Assembly (NCBI RefSeq): GCF_001426865.1
Contig: NZ_LMFO01000032.1
Location: 79,168-143,167 of the forward strand
DNA: 64,000 nucleotides
Origin: Paenibacillus sp. Root52
Lineage (GTDB): Bacteria > Bacillota > Bacilli > Paenibacillales > Paenibacillaceae
Direction: 5' to 3'
Numbering within the stretch: position 1 is the stretch's first letter; every line of letters begins with the position of its first letter. Positions 7,120-16,597 of this stretch are shown in pieces. The notes under the pieces were generated by a model, which was not told where the DNA came from, searched no databases, and saw only the letters and a program-made list of their open reading frames with translations. Position numbers and translations under genes: made by a program.

Positions 7120-8124
7120 TTAGCGTTTCATATTACTGCTATGTCCTGGGGACAATTTAGCATCTGGATCGAAGTATACCTTGGCGTTATTGACTGCTGT
7201 TGGCGCTTCGCCAAATCCTACAGCAATCAGTTTAAGCTTACCAGGGTACGTTGTGATGTCGCCAGCTGCGAAGATACCTGGGATCGATGTTTCCATCCGT
7301 GAGTCAACTACGATGGAATTGCTATCAATCTCAATACCCCATTCTGCGATTGGACCGAGGGAGGACACAAAGCCGAAATTAACGATAACATCGTCTACTT
7401 CGATTTCTTGAGTTTCCTTCGTTTTGACATGAGCAAGCGTAACCTTAGTGATCGTTTCATCTCCATGAAGCTCAGTGATCTCGGTAGGTGTAACCACATT
7501 AACCTTAGAGTTCATGAGGTTCTCTACACTGTGCTCGTGTGCACGGAATTTATCACGACGATGGATCAGAGTTACTTGCTCTGCGATCGGCTCGAGCATA
7601 AGTGCCCAGTCTACAGCGGAGTCTCCGCCACCACTGATGAGCACTTTTTTGCCAGCAAAGGCGTTCAGATCGCTGATGAAGTAGTGCAGGTTCGTTTTTT
7701 CGAACTTCGCAGCGCCTTCAAGCTCCAGACGACGTGGTTCAAATGCACCTACACCTGCTGTAATGATAACAGCTTTCGCGTGATATTCATTCTCATCGGT
7801 TTTTACGATGAAATGCTGTTCTGCTTTTTTCTCCACGGATACCACTTTTTCTTCAAGGCGGATATTCGGGTTGAAGTGACTCATTTGCTCAATCAGGTTG
7901 TTTACGAGTTCTTGAGCAGTGACTTTCGGGAATCCAGCCACATCATAGATGTACTTTTCCGGATACAAAGCTGCAAGTTGTCCACCAAGCTGGGGCATAC
8001 TTTCAACCAGAGTAACGGAAGCTTGACGCATTCCACCATAAAATGCGGCGAATAGTCCTGCAGGGCCGCCACCAATAATAAGTAAATCAGTCATTTCATG
8101 ACCGTTAGTTTGTGCAGTCAACAA
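7120..8124 (-). CDS. yumC: Ferredoxin/flavodoxin--NADP+ reductase, YumC type
   Basis: Homodimeric FAD enzyme that transfers electrons between NADPH and ferredoxin or flavodoxin. It has the thioredoxin-reductase-like fold: FAD-binding IIGGGPAGLFAAFYG at the N-terminus, LGGQLAALYPEKYIYDVAG, the NADPH-binding ISGGGDSAVDWALML, and FAAGDITTYPGKLKLIAVG near the C-terminus. It lacks the CxxC redox pair of true thioredoxin reductases, which places it in the YumC group. The 334-residue length is typical. The start is a TTG at 8124 behind AAAGGTG; an ATG ten codons later has no good site. A promoter lies at 8219-8246. Confidence 0.92.
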   Translation of the reverse strand: MLTAQTNGHEMTDLLIIGGGPAGLFAAFYGGMRQASVTLVESMPQLGGQLAALYPEKYIYDVAGFPKVTAQELVNNLIEQMSHFNPNIRLEEKVVSVEKKAEQHFIVKTDENEYHAKAVIITAGVGAFEPRRLELEGAAKFEKTNLHYFISDLNAFAGKKVLISGGGDSAVDWALMLEPIAEQVTLIHRRDKFRAHEHSVENLMNSKVNVVTPTEITELHGDETITKVTLAHVKTKETQEIEVDDVIVNFGFVSSLGPIAEWGIEIDSNSIVVDSRMETSIPGIFAAGDITTYPGKLKLIAVGFGEAPTAVNNAKVYFDPDAKLSPGHSSNMKR

Positions 8125-8218
8125 TCAACAACACCTTTCGTATTTTAATAGGTAGTTAGCAGGAAGAAATATGCACGATACATATTGTAACCAGCGTAGG
8201 TACCGAACTGTCTTTCCT

Positions 8219-8246
8219 ATTATAAACGGTGTATTCTGGGTTGCAA
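8219..8246 (-). promoter_or_regulatory. SigA-type promoter for yumC
   Basis: Minus strand TTGCAA (8246-8241) and TATAAT (8224-8219) with a 16-bp spacer, about 95 bp before the yumC start. Confidence 0.6.
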
Positions 8247-8689
8247 AGTTAGCTGCATCACTAATCTGAGAAGAAATGATGAAGATCACATGAGAATAGG
8301 GTGAAATTGGAAATGAAAGGTTATGAAAAATAACAAAAAAACCCTTGATCTTTACCAGAAATACAGATATCCTTGACCTGTACTATGTGTTTTTTTGTCT
8401 AATATAAATCTTCTTTTTTTTGTGAGTTGAAGAATAAGTACAACATGTTGAATCTTGTGTATAATTTCACAATTTTGTGGAGCTTCATGAGTGGTTATTC
8501 CATTTAAAATACAATTTTCGCATGACAATATAAATTGTTGTAGAATGCTGGAGTAAAAATTCAAATAAATTCGCGAAGTTAACATTTGTCGTCATAATGG
8601 ATAAGACCTCATCCATATTTTTAATTAAATGCATGTTGTAATGATCCACACGAATGGCTGATGCGAGCGAAACCGGAAGGGGTAAAGAC
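8247..8689. other. AT-rich divergent intergenic region
   Basis: Separates yumC and the NADH dehydrogenase gene, which are transcribed away from each other. It is AT-rich with several -10-like sequences, but I could not fix one convincing plus-strand promoter. Short frames here lack ribosome sites. Confidence 0.5.
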
Positions 8690-9883
8690 ATGAGCAGTAT
8701 TCCCAAAATCGTCATCCTTGGCGCGGGTTATGGCGGAATCCTGACAGCCCAAAGGCTTCAGAAAGAATTAAATTATAACGAGGCCGACGTCACATTAGTG
8801 AATCGGCATGATTATCATTATATAACTACACATCTACATATGCCGGCAGCCGGTACAGATACAATTGAACACGCAAGGGTTTCCATTTCGAAGCTGATCG
8901 ATGAATTCAAAATTGATTTGGTCAAATCGAATGTGAAAGAGATTCGTTTACAGGATCGCAAGATCATTTTAGAGGACGGTACATTATCCTATGATTACCT
9001 CATTATTGGTCTAGGCGGTGAACCGGAGACGTTTGGCATTCCAGGTATGCTGGATCATGCAATGACTATTCGTAGCATTAACTCGGTCAGATTGATCCGT
9101 GAGCATATTGAGTATCAATTTGCCATGTACAAAAATGACAACAAACGTAATCGAATCAATTTCGTTGTAGGTGGGGCAGGCTTCAGTGGTGTCGAATTCG
9201 TAGCTGAGCTTGCGGATCGTATCCCTAAGTTGTGCAAGGAATTCGACGTGAATCCCAAAAATGTGCACATTTATAATGTGGAAGCAGCGCCTTCGGCTCT
9301 ACCGGGCTTCGATCCGGAACTTGTCGAACATGCAATGAACGTGCTGAAGAAAAAAGGAGTTACCTTCAAGATCGGCGTTCCGATCAAACAGTGTCTACCT
9401 GACGGCGTTATTGTCGGCGAAGGGGAAAAGATCGATGCTGCTACCGTCGTTTGGACGGGTGGTATTCGAGGGAATGCGTTGTTGGAGCAGGCAGGTCTTG
9501 AAGTTATGCGTGGACGCGTGAAAGTGGATGAATATCTGCGTGCACCTGGTCATGAGGATGTCTATGTGATAGGAGACAACTCGCTGGTATTCAACAAGGA
9601 AGGACGTCCTTATCCTCCGACAGCTCAGATTGCAATGCAGCAGGGAGTAAACTGTGCAATTAACGTCGTTGCAGCCATTCGCAAAAAAGAGCGGCAGCCT
9701 TTTGTATTTACGAGCAAAGGTACGGTGGCATCCCTAGGAAAAGGTGAAGCAATCGCTGTTGTGGGCGGAAAGAAATATAAAGGCTGGAAGGCAGCACAGC
9801 TGAAGAAGCTGGTCGATCTCCGATATTTGTTAATTATTGGTGGTATTCCCCTGGTTCTGAAGAAAGGGCGGTTCTTTGGATGA
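8690..9883 (+). CDS. ndh: Type II NADH dehydrogenase (NDH-2), YumB-like
   Basis: Single-subunit, non-proton-pumping FAD enzyme that passes electrons from NADH to menaquinone at the inner membrane face. FAD site KIVILGAGYGGILTAQRL at the N-terminus; NAD site VVGGAGFSGVEFVAELA mid-protein; second FAD motif VYVIGDNSL; and the C-terminal amphipathic region KKLVDLRYLLIIGG...LKKGRFFG that docks NDH-2 to the membrane. The start at 8690 follows GGAAGGGG; the ATG at 8654 has no site. The neighbourhood (yumC, yuiB) matches B. subtilis yumB. The last 4 bases overlap the next gene (ATGA). Confidence 0.9.
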   Translation: MSSIPKIVILGAGYGGILTAQRLQKELNYNEADVTLVNRHDYHYITTHLHMPAAGTDTIEHARVSISKLIDEFKIDLVKSNVKEIRLQDRKIILEDGTLSYDYLIIGLGGEPETFGIPGMLDHAMTIRSINSVRLIREHIEYQFAMYKNDNKRNRINFVVGGAGFSGVEFVAELADRIPKLCKEFDVNPKNVHIYNVEAAPSALPGFDPELVEHAMNVLKKKGVTFKIGVPIKQCLPDGVIVGEGEKIDAATVVWTGGIRGNALLEQAGLEVMRGRVKVDEYLRAPGHEDVYVIGDNSLVFNKEGRPYPPTAQIAMQQGVNCAINVVAAIRKKERQPFVFTSKGTVASLGKGEAIAVVGGKKYKGWKAAQLKKLVDLRYLLIIGGIPLVLKKGRFFG

Positions 9884-10128
9884 GACATTGCAGTGTTCAA
9901 GTTCGAGGGCTATTAACACGTGATGAGCTGGATCGGTATAACGCCTTAATGCAGGTTGGGGGTTATCTGGAGGATCAGAATCAGTATGATCTAGCCTATA
10001 TCGTGCAAAAAGAAGTAGATATTCTTATACTACCTGCAATCGAGCGCCTGAAGGAGAAGAGCCGAGACCGAGATCGTGCAACGGCTGAGTTTCTGGAGTC
10101 ATTGAAAGCGGTTGATGATGAGGATTGA
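9880..10128 (+). CDS. Small hypothetical protein coupled to NDH-2 (82 aa)
   Basis: I do not recognise the family. The start overlaps the NDH-2 stop (ATGA), so it is probably translated by coupling. The product is soluble, charged and largely helical, ending in an acidic tail (DDED), with no cysteine pair or membrane segment. A terminator follows 35 bp downstream, so NDH-2 and this gene form the operon. Function unknown. Confidence 0.7.
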   Translation: MRHCSVQVRGLLTRDELDRYNALMQVGGYLEDQNQYDLAYIVQKEVDILILPAIERLKEKSRDRDRATAEFLESLKAVDDED

Positions 10129-10162
10129 ATAGTGTAGTTTACAACCGTTACGAGTAAGAAAT

Positions 10163-10210
10163 AAAAGCACCGCGTTCCATTCTGATGAAGGATGGCTTCG
10201 CGGTGCTTTG
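10163..10210. terminator. Bidirectional terminator between the NDH-2 operon and hemQ
   Basis: An 11-bp stem AAAGCACCGCG / CGCGGTGCTTT with a long loop, T-rich on both sides. It serves both convergent genes. Confidence 0.85.
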
Positions 10211-10216
10211 TGTGTT

Positions 10217-10963
10217 TTACAGTTTCAACATATCTTCCAGTGATGACTCATTCAGCAGACTACCAACATAGAAGGAGCCGAATTCACCATAACGAGCACT
10301 TACTTCATCAAACCGCATCTCGTAAACGAGTTTCTTGAATTGCAATGCATCGTCCGCAAACAGGGTAACGCCCCATTCCCAATCGTCAAATCCGACGGAA
10401 CCGGTAATAATTTGTTTAACTTTGCCCGCATAGCTGCGACCAATCATGCCGTGACTGCGCATCATCGTACGGCGCTCATCCATGGACAGCATATACCAGT
10501 TATCATTCAACTCGCGTTTTTTGTTCATTGGATAGAAGCAGATATATTGGCGTTGTGGCAGGACAGGTTTTAGGCGAGCGATGATCTCTGGGTTCTGCAT
10601 TGGATCTTCGCCTTCCTTGCCGAGGTAGTTACTAAGCTCAACTACGCTGACATAGGAATAAGATTTGGTCGTATATTGAGCGAACATCGTTTTGTTGAAC
10701 GCATTTTCAACGGCCTTCAGGTCTTCCAGTGTCTCACGCAGGTGCATCATGACCAGGTCAGCTTTTTGTCCAACAACGGTATACACGACGGTGCTGCCTT
10801 TGGATGAATCCTCGACCTCTTTCCATTCTTTCCAAAATTCTTGAAGCTCGTCCAGAGCGACAGCGCGCTCCTCGTCGTCGGCTGCTTTCCAAGCGGCCCA
10901 GTTAATAGATCTGAAATCATGCAGGGCGTACCAGCCCTCCAGAGTTGATGCTGCTTCGTTCAT
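10217..10963 (-). CDS. hemQ: Coproheme decarboxylase HemQ
   Basis: Last enzyme of the coproporphyrin-dependent heme pathway of Gram-positives; it oxidatively decarboxylates coproheme III to protoheme using hydrogen peroxide. It belongs to the chlorite-dismutase fold and its 248-residue length is typical. Recognisable segments are LEGWYALHDFRSINW at the start, the reactive tyrosine region YICFYPMNKKRELNDNWYML, the proximal histidine region MRSHGMIGRSYAGKV, and the WEWGVTLFADD strand. The start at 10963 is set by AGGAGGAAC eight bases upstream; an in-frame codon at 10996 lacks a site. Confidence 0.95.
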   Translation of the reverse strand: MNEAASTLEGWYALHDFRSINWAAWKAADDEERAVALDELQEFWKEWKEVEDSSKGSTVVYTVVGQKADLVMMHLRETLEDLKAVENAFNKTMFAQYTTKSYSYVSVVELSNYLGKEGEDPMQNPEIIARLKPVLPQRQYICFYPMNKKRELNDNWYMLSMDERRTMMRSHGMIGRSYAGKVKQIITGSVGFDDWEWGVTLFADDALQFKKLVYEMRFDEVSARYGEFGSFYVGSLLNESSLEDMLKL

Positions 10964-11012
10964 GGGTATTGTTCCTCCTGCAGAATATATTTCCAAATCC
11001 CTATAAGAGGTT

Positions 11013-11033
11013 GCTCAAAAGTCTGCTTTGAAC
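11013..11033 (-). repeat. Remnant of repeat family 1
   Basis: GCTCAAAAGTCTGC joined directly to a TTTGAAC end, preceded by GAGGTT as in copy A. It looks like the two ends of the 204-bp element with nothing between them. Confidence 0.5.
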
Positions 11034-11144
11034 GCGCATAATAAGGGATGGTTAAGTTCTTAATCGTTTACATTGTATCCCAACAAGAAGCAGAAGGGCA
11101 AATGAACAGAGCGTGAAGATAGGAAAATTTGTCCAGAAAGTTCG

Positions 11145-11173
11145 TTGCTTCGCCACATTTTTTACGGTAAACT
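11145..11173 (+). promoter_or_regulatory. SigA-type promoter for yuiB
   Basis: TTGCTT and TAAACT with a 17-bp spacer, about 57 bp before the yuiB start. Confidence 0.55.
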
Positions 11174-11229
11174 AACTACGAGTTAGACAGTAACACGAGT
11201 CGGCCGAAAGATGAGGTGAACGTCACCCG

Positions 11230-11523
11230 ATGCAGTTTATACCTGTGCTGGTATTAATGGTATTATTTTTCGTAATGATGTTCGGGATCGGTTTCATTCT
11301 GAATATGTTGATGAAGACAACCTGGTTTCCCTCATACTTGTTTGTGATCGTCATTCTGCCTATAGTCGTGTATTCGTTATGGGATCAGACTGTGCCGCTT
11401 ACGTCACATCTAGGATCATTTCAGATCGTAGATTATCTTACAGGTGTGGCTGGACTTGCTGGAGCGGTCATCAGCGGTTGGACCATACGTAAACTCCGTC
11501 TAGGCGGGTACAAAATGTTCTAA
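11230..11523 (+). CDS. yuiB: YuiB-family membrane protein
   Basis: A 97-residue protein with three hydrophobic segments (about 2-27, 33-50 and 66-84) and a basic C-terminus. The segment FFVMMFGIGFILNMLMKTTW is typical of YuiB, a conserved Bacillales protein of unknown function encoded near yumB/yumC. That synteny is preserved here. GAGGTG lies 11 bases before the ATG. A terminator follows at 11575-11628. Confidence 0.85.
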   Translation: MQFIPVLVLMVLFFVMMFGIGFILNMLMKTTWFPSYLFVIVILPIVVYSLWDQTVPLTSHLGSFQIVDYLTGVAGLAGAVISGWTIRKLRLGGYKMF

Positions 11524-11574
11524 GAGATGTTGTTTTAGAGAACGATCAGGAAGCGTTGAATACGGATGTAGATG

Positions 11575-11628
11575 AAAAGCTCTGACCTTTGTCGTAACCG
11601 CTTACGTGGGCGAAAGGTGGGGCTTTTT
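11575..11628 (+). terminator. Terminator after yuiB
   Basis: Imperfect hairpin with outer AAAAGC / GCTTTTT and inner ACCTTT / AAAGGT pairs, ending in a T run. Confidence 0.65.
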
Positions 11629-11872
11629 GGCTTGGCTAAAAAAGTGGAATAGTGAAGGGAGACAACTCCATATACATGGAAGAGCATGTTCTCAAGATGT
11701 TCGTTTGTATTGTCACCATTTGATTTTTATATTATTCTAGCAACTCTACGAAAACGTGAATGATGTCGACGTAGGACGAAACGGAGCGAGAATGGGTTCG
11801 TTTTTTACCTGTTTTTGAACATTTGATCATTCTATATTTGTGATAGAATAGATAAACACCACTTTTGGCGTT

Positions 11873-11895
11873 GTTCGAAAGATCCGCTTTTGAAC
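11873..11895 (-). repeat. Minimal derivative of repeat family 1 upstream of dnaB
   Basis: GTTCGAAAGATCCGC directly joined to TTTTGAAC, followed by ATATATTTGAAC, which resembles the right flank of copy A (ATTCATTTGAAC). It lies about 42 bp before the dnaB start. Apart from it and the yuiB terminator, 11629-11936 holds no recognisable feature. Confidence 0.6.
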
Positions 11896-11936
11896 ATATA
11901 TTTGAACATGACTTTTGGGGAGAAGGAGATCAAGCC

Positions 11937-13472
11937 ATGCGCATGAAGAATCTGCTGCATTATACTGAACATCATCGATACTGCGTATACAGGGAGTTTG
12001 GACTTAGTGCCCTGGATGACCGTATGCTTACCGGAGCGTACCAGCCTATGGTAGGTGCCTTTGCGGTTGGCTTGTATCGACTGTTATTTCAGCATCTTCC
12101 CGGTGAACAGGTTGGCTATTCCCCCCTTGAACAACAACGAAGATTGTTCATGACGCTCGGGCTTGAGCCCAGTGAGAAGGGGCGTAAATATTTGATCGAA
12201 CAAGCTTCCAAATTGGAAGCAGTAGGTCTGCTTCAGACCTCGCGTTTATATATTCCGGAAAATGATGATTACATCTATGAATATGAGCTACAGCCACCAC
12301 TTTCGCCCTCGGAATTTTTCCGTACACAGCATTTGACACTGCTACTTCGTGACAAAATTGGCAAGTTTGCCGTGCTTTCCCTACGTTCTGGATTCTCGGC
12401 AGTAGAGAATGGGGATGCGCCTTATCCGGCAGCGAATAAAGAGAATATTTCCGTACCTTTTTACGATATATTTGAACTCAATACTCATGTTATTGATTAT
12501 GAGTTAGAGCAAGCCTTGTCCGAAGTATCTACTTCGGCTCAGCGTAGCGGGACAACCCTTGCTGCAGAAGAGAACAGCTTGAATTATGCCGACATTATTT
12601 TACGTTTTCCACGCGAATCCGTGAATCGGCGTCATGTGGAGAAACTGAGGTTTGATCATGAACAGCTTGGCATTGTGAATTATGTTGTGAACAAGTTTAA
12701 TCTCAGTGTGCAGGATGTATGCCGTTTATTGGATGAAGATGATATCTTCAGTCCACAGGGACAGCTACTTCTGGATGATCTTCAGCATAGGGCGAGCTTG
12801 ATGTTCAGACAGACGAAGAAACGTCAGGAACAGCAGACCGTGCAGGCAGCGAAGGTCGTTGCACTTCGCCAGCATATGGATGAGCCAGAACAGCAGAATG
12901 ATTCGGAGGAACCACCTGTAGAGCACGTGGTGCAGATGGAGTATTACGTTGAAGTCCCTCCACAATTTGCAACCAAATGTGATATTCACCAATATAATAT
13001 GATGTTGCGTAACGAACCATATACACGGCTGCTTCAGACATTCTTTCCTGGAGCCGTGCCGGATAATCTAGTGGATATTTTTGAGAAAATTGATCTAAGC
13101 TACAAATTGCCAGGAGAAGTCATTAATGTACTGATTCATTACTTGATGCAGCTTCTTGTTTCTGGCGGTGAGCAACGGATCAACCGTAATTTTGTTGAGG
13201 CCATCGCGTCCAACATGTTGCTGAAGCAAGTGAATTCGTACGAGAAGGCGGTTCAATATATTCGCGATCAGTCGAAGGTGAAAGGCAAGCAGACTGCTGG
13301 TGCAGCTGGAACCCGTACCCGTACATACGGCAAAGGAGCCAAAGCCAAGCCGGAAATTCCGATTGTGCAAGACATGACAGCCGACGGCGATGCCGTGTCT
13401 GAGGAAGAATTTGAAGAGATGATGAGGTTCGCTCAGCAGATGCAGGCGAATAAACAAAAAGGCACTTCATAA
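11937..13472 (+). CDS. dnaB: Replication initiation and membrane attachment protein DnaB (helicase loader component)
   Basis: The Firmicutes DnaB, which works with DnaD and DnaI to load the replicative helicase at oriC and at stalled forks; it is not the helicase itself. The 511-residue protein has an N-terminal winged-helix-like domain (FGLSALDDRMLTGAYQPMVG, then LYRLLFQHL) and a DnaD/DnaB C-terminal domain around 370-450 (LLQTFFPGAVPDNLVDIFEKI, then LPGEVINVLIHYLMQL). A basic, low-complexity tail follows. The start at 11937 is fixed by AGAAGGAG eight bases upstream. The usual downstream partner dnaI is absent here and appears 23 kb away at 36953. Confidence 0.92.
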   Translation: MRMKNLLHYTEHHRYCVYREFGLSALDDRMLTGAYQPMVGAFAVGLYRLLFQHLPGEQVGYSPLEQQRRLFMTLGLEPSEKGRKYLIEQASKLEAVGLLQTSRLYIPENDDYIYEYELQPPLSPSEFFRTQHLTLLLRDKIGKFAVLSLRSGFSAVENGDAPYPAANKENISVPFYDIFELNTHVIDYELEQALSEVSTSAQRSGTTLAAEENSLNYADIILRFPRESVNRRHVEKLRFDHEQLGIVNYVVNKFNLSVQDVCRLLDEDDIFSPQGQLLLDDLQHRASLMFRQTKKRQEQQTVQAAKVVALRQHMDEPEQQNDSEEPPVEHVVQMEYYVEVPPQFATKCDIHQYNMMLRNEPYTRLLQTFFPGAVPDNLVDIFEKIDLSYKLPGEVINVLIHYLMQLLVSGGEQRINRNFVEAIASNMLLKQVNSYEKAVQYIRDQSKVKGKQTAGAAGTRTRTYGKGAKAKPEIPIVQDMTADGDAVSEEEFEEMMRFAQQMQANKQKGTS

Positions 13473-13525
13473 CAGGATAATATAAAGGCAGATTCCTCGT
13501 GAGAGGAACCGCCTAATATAAGAGC

Positions 13526-13576
13526 AAAACATACAGCCCTTCAACTTCCTGATCGAAGTGAAGGGCTGTATGTTTT
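13526..13576. terminator. Strong bidirectional terminator after dnaB
   Basis: A perfect 18-bp stem (AAAACATACAGCCCTTCA and its complement) with a 15-base loop, between convergent dnaB and the GH85 gene. A second smaller hairpin (13487-13513) lies between dnaB and it. Confidence 0.9.
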
Positions 13577-13627
13577 CTCTCGTTATACAGGGTGCTCGAA
13601 GTATATCTCAGACAATCTCATATCATG

Positions 13628-16384
13628 CTACCTCAGAATTGTTGTCGCCTGATTACCTGCGTAGTCTTCAATAACCAGCTTCAATGAGCTACTACTGGAT
13701 GAAGGGGTGAAGGTCAGTTCACTGAGCTTCGTTCTGCCCCGAATGATATACGGGAACTTCTGCGTAACATAAGTGACTCCGAATTCACGTGCTACCCCAT
13801 TTTCATACACATAGATTTTGTACCAGTCCTCCAAGTCAGGCAGGGCAAGTGTGTATTTGCCTTCTTTTATCGTAACTTTATCTTTGGGGTATGGGGTAAC
13901 CTGGAGATCTGCCAGTTTACCAGTATAGGTTACCGGAGCATGATCGCCAACGGCGATATTTAATACGTAATGTTCACCATTGGTCGGAAGTCCTGTCAGT
14001 TTGGCAGACGGTTTGCTATTTCTAATTTGGAGTGTCTTAGTAAAAGGTTCATTGGTATATTCCGTTTCCAGTGTAAGCTTGATGGGATCATTACCTTTAG
14101 ATTTCTTAGGTTTCTTCCAGCTAACGATAGCATCACCATTCGACTGGAACTTCACGTCAATATCTTGAACTGCAGTATTTAAATTATAAGGTAGAACGGC
14201 TGCTTCACTCTCGGTACCGTCTGCCCCTACAGCTCGTATGGATAGTTCACCAGACCGCTGTTGAAGTGATTTAATGTAAAACGTGGAATCATAAACACCG
14301 CCAACAAATGTACCATTTTCATATATATTGTATTGCTTGACCTCTGAATAGTCCTTCATATCCCATGCGACGACCAGTTCATCGGTATTGGTTAATGCTT
14401 TGGTAATATGGAAGCCAGTAGGAGCGTCGGGTACAATCGCTGAACCGTCAGTAATTCGGATCTGACCAATGTTCATCTGATAATTTTCAATTGTTGTATG
14501 GTTCGGATCAAAGGAAAGTCCGAAAGCGGCAATCGTCTTACCTTGATATGCATTTAAATCCAGTGAAACAGTCTCCCAGCCTGCGGTACGTTTACCCGAA
14601 TTAGGCACATTAACGTAGACTACGTTCTCGGGTGCGTCTTGGAAGATTAACCCTACGCGTAGAGAGGAAGCATCATCAGTAGACGGCTTGTTATATGTCA
14701 ATTCCAGTTTCGATTGCGCGTTGACGGACAGATCAGTCTTATACAGACGAAGGAAGTTGTCTGCGCTGAGTGTACCGTTTACCACAAGAGAGCTGCCACC
14801 TTTGAATGCGCCAATGGCGTCATAGTTATATCTAGCGCCTTTTTCATAGGTTGGACCATAGTCGAAATCTACACTGAGTTTGCTGCCCTGACTATCCATC
14901 CACCATTGCCAGGTGACAGGAATGTCCTGAATGTTGATGTTGGACCACTCTTTATCATTGGATACAGCACCATTCAGATAATATTGTAGGCCATGCCCAG
15001 TATTGAAGCTGGTTGCAAAGTTGGAGCCGTCGATGACGGAGCGCTCTGTAAGGTATGCGGCAATACCATCCCAGTTGGCACCAGATGCATACACATCCGA
15101 TAGGTTAGCTGTGGCGTTGCGTCGTGCATTCGTAGGATCCTGATTCGGGCCAGACCACCAAGCACGATCACGAACAAAGGTCATCCATTGGTACTCATCC
15201 TCTGCCCGATGATTGGTGCTACCGTCGCCCATCTCTTCATCTAGAGCGTTATGGGTGAAGTCCGCACCTAAGGTTGCAATGCTGTTCATCGGTTGACCGT
15301 TCTCATCCAAGTTGTTACGTAGATCATAGGATTGCTTCCAGCGTCCAAACTTGTCATGTCCACCTTCAACACCAGCGAATACTGTTTCTAGTGGGTCAAG
15401 TCCTAGGCTGATGGCATGGTCTCGTGAATCGCGAAGCATATTGTGGTTCCACACATAATTCAAAAAGATTGAATCAGAGACTCTACCTAGAATCGAATCT
15501 TGGACAAAGGGACTGTTGAGTCCGTTAAATTCGTTCTGATATTGAATTTTGCCGGTCGTATTAATAGTGGAATCGTACCACTGCACATATAAACCTTGAT
15601 CTCTTAGATACTTCATGAATTTTTTGTACGATGGGATATCCTCTGGAGCTACACCACGGGCAACCTCCTCCTGATTGAAGAAATATCCGTCATAGTTGTA
15701 GTATTCCGCCATCTCGGCTAATTTCTCAGCTACAGGGAAGTTACCATTTTCGTCTTGGATCAGCATTTGTTTATAAGTCTGAGGGCCGCGGTCATTATCG
15801 GAGAAAAAGATGTTGGCAATGGACTTCACGCCATTCTTGTGAGCTGCGTTGGTGTAAGCTGGGTTGGGAATGTTCAGAATGCCAAATTCAAAATACTTTT
15901 CCGTCCATTCCTTGCTTGGGTCGTATAACTCTTCAGGAACTCCAGCTGACGCCATGCCGTGCCAGTAGCTGTAGTAGTCCGTATATTGCCAATAATTAAA
16001 GAGGTATTGACTGAATTCGTTGGTATATGGCGTGCTATCAAAGAAAGCATTACCATAATCACCACTCATCGTGAATAGTTGGGTGTCTGGATTAAGCTCG
16101 GGATAAGCTTGTGTGGCAGCAAATGCCTCATTCCGCGGTTGCAAGGGAACATGGGCACGAAGTAGTTCTCCATAGATATCACTTTCGGGTGTCCAGTTCA
16201 GAATCTGAGCAGCGGTATACCCATGCTGATAGGGCTGATTAACCCCCTTGGCACTTTCGCCAGTATAAGGGAGCGTGTCTCCTGCATACACAGACGAGGC
16301 TAGAACCTGTCCGAGCAGTGCAGTTGTGAGCATCATGGACGTTACTTTGGGCATGAAGCCTTTCGGTTTGATTTTACGTGTCAT
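13628..16384 (-). CDS. Secreted endo-beta-N-acetylglucosaminidase, GH85
   Basis: Predicted to cleave the chitobiose core of N-glycans, releasing oligomannose with one GlcNAc. A signal peptide (residues 1-34) is followed by the GH85 barrel. Diagnostic segments are YDGYFFNQEE, where N237 and E239 match the family's Asn/Glu catalytic pair, plus LYVQWYDS and SIFLNYVW. Galactose-binding-like and fibronectin-III-like modules follow (about 540-750), then C-terminal beta-rich repeats; there is no sortase or S-layer anchor. Length 918. AAGGAGG lies 8 bases before the ATG. It is divergent from the sensor kinase and begins the N-glycan locus. A cre-like site sits in its upstream region. Confidence 0.92.
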   Translation of the reverse strand: MTRKIKPKGFMPKVTSMMLTTALLGQVLASSVYAGDTLPYTGESAKGVNQPYQHGYTAAQILNWTPESDIYGELLRAHVPLQPRNEAFAATQAYPELNPDTQLFTMSGDYGNAFFDSTPYTNEFSQYLFNYWQYTDYYSYWHGMASAGVPEELYDPSKEWTEKYFEFGILNIPNPAYTNAAHKNGVKSIANIFFSDNDRGPQTYKQMLIQDENGNFPVAEKLAEMAEYYNYDGYFFNQEEVARGVAPEDIPSYKKFMKYLRDQGLYVQWYDSTINTTGKIQYQNEFNGLNSPFVQDSILGRVSDSIFLNYVWNHNMLRDSRDHAISLGLDPLETVFAGVEGGHDKFGRWKQSYDLRNNLDENGQPMNSIATLGADFTHNALDEEMGDGSTNHRAEDEYQWMTFVRDRAWWSGPNQDPTNARRNATANLSDVYASGANWDGIAAYLTERSVIDGSNFATSFNTGHGLQYYLNGAVSNDKEWSNINIQDIPVTWQWWMDSQGSKLSVDFDYGPTYEKGARYNYDAIGAFKGGSSLVVNGTLSADNFLRLYKTDLSVNAQSKLELTYNKPSTDDASSLRVGLIFQDAPENVVYVNVPNSGKRTAGWETVSLDLNAYQGKTIAAFGLSFDPNHTTIENYQMNIGQIRITDGSAIVPDAPTGFHITKALTNTDELVVAWDMKDYSEVKQYNIYENGTFVGGVYDSTFYIKSLQQRSGELSIRAVGADGTESEAAVLPYNLNTAVQDIDVKFQSNGDAIVSWKKPKKSKGNDPIKLTLETEYTNEPFTKTLQIRNSKPSAKLTGLPTNGEHYVLNIAVGDHAPVTYTGKLADLQVTPYPKDKVTIKEGKYTLALPDLEDWYKIYVYENGVAREFGVTYVTQKFPYIIRGRTKLSELTFTPSSSSSSLKLVIEDYAGNQATTILR

Positions 16385-16461
16385 GCTGTTCCTCCTTCAA
16401 GTGGGATGAATGTAAGGCTTTCTTTTACAGAAAGCTAAACTTACTGGTTAACGATAGTGTA

Positions 16462-16475
16462 TAAAAGCGTTTTCA
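16462..16475. promoter_or_regulatory. cre-like site (CcpA) between the GH85 gene and sensor kinase
   Basis: Reverse strand TGAAAACGCTTTTA matches the cre consensus TGWAANCGNTNWCA in 13 of 14 positions. It overlaps a TTGAAA that could be a -35 for the GH85 gene. Confidence 0.6.
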
Positions 16476-16597
16476 AATAGGGCGAAATTAAAGAAACACA
16501 TGTATAAATTAAAGAAAAGTTCAAGGTGTTCGGTCTATGTGAGGGGGCGAATGATATAATTCAATACAGAAAAACAGCATCGGAGGGAACCCGTGAG

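Noticed and set aside
16258..16272. LPYTG motif in the GH85 protein (about residues 39-43)
   Set aside because: It lies just after the signal peptide, not near the C-terminus, and has no following hydrophobic and basic tail, so it is not a sortase signal.
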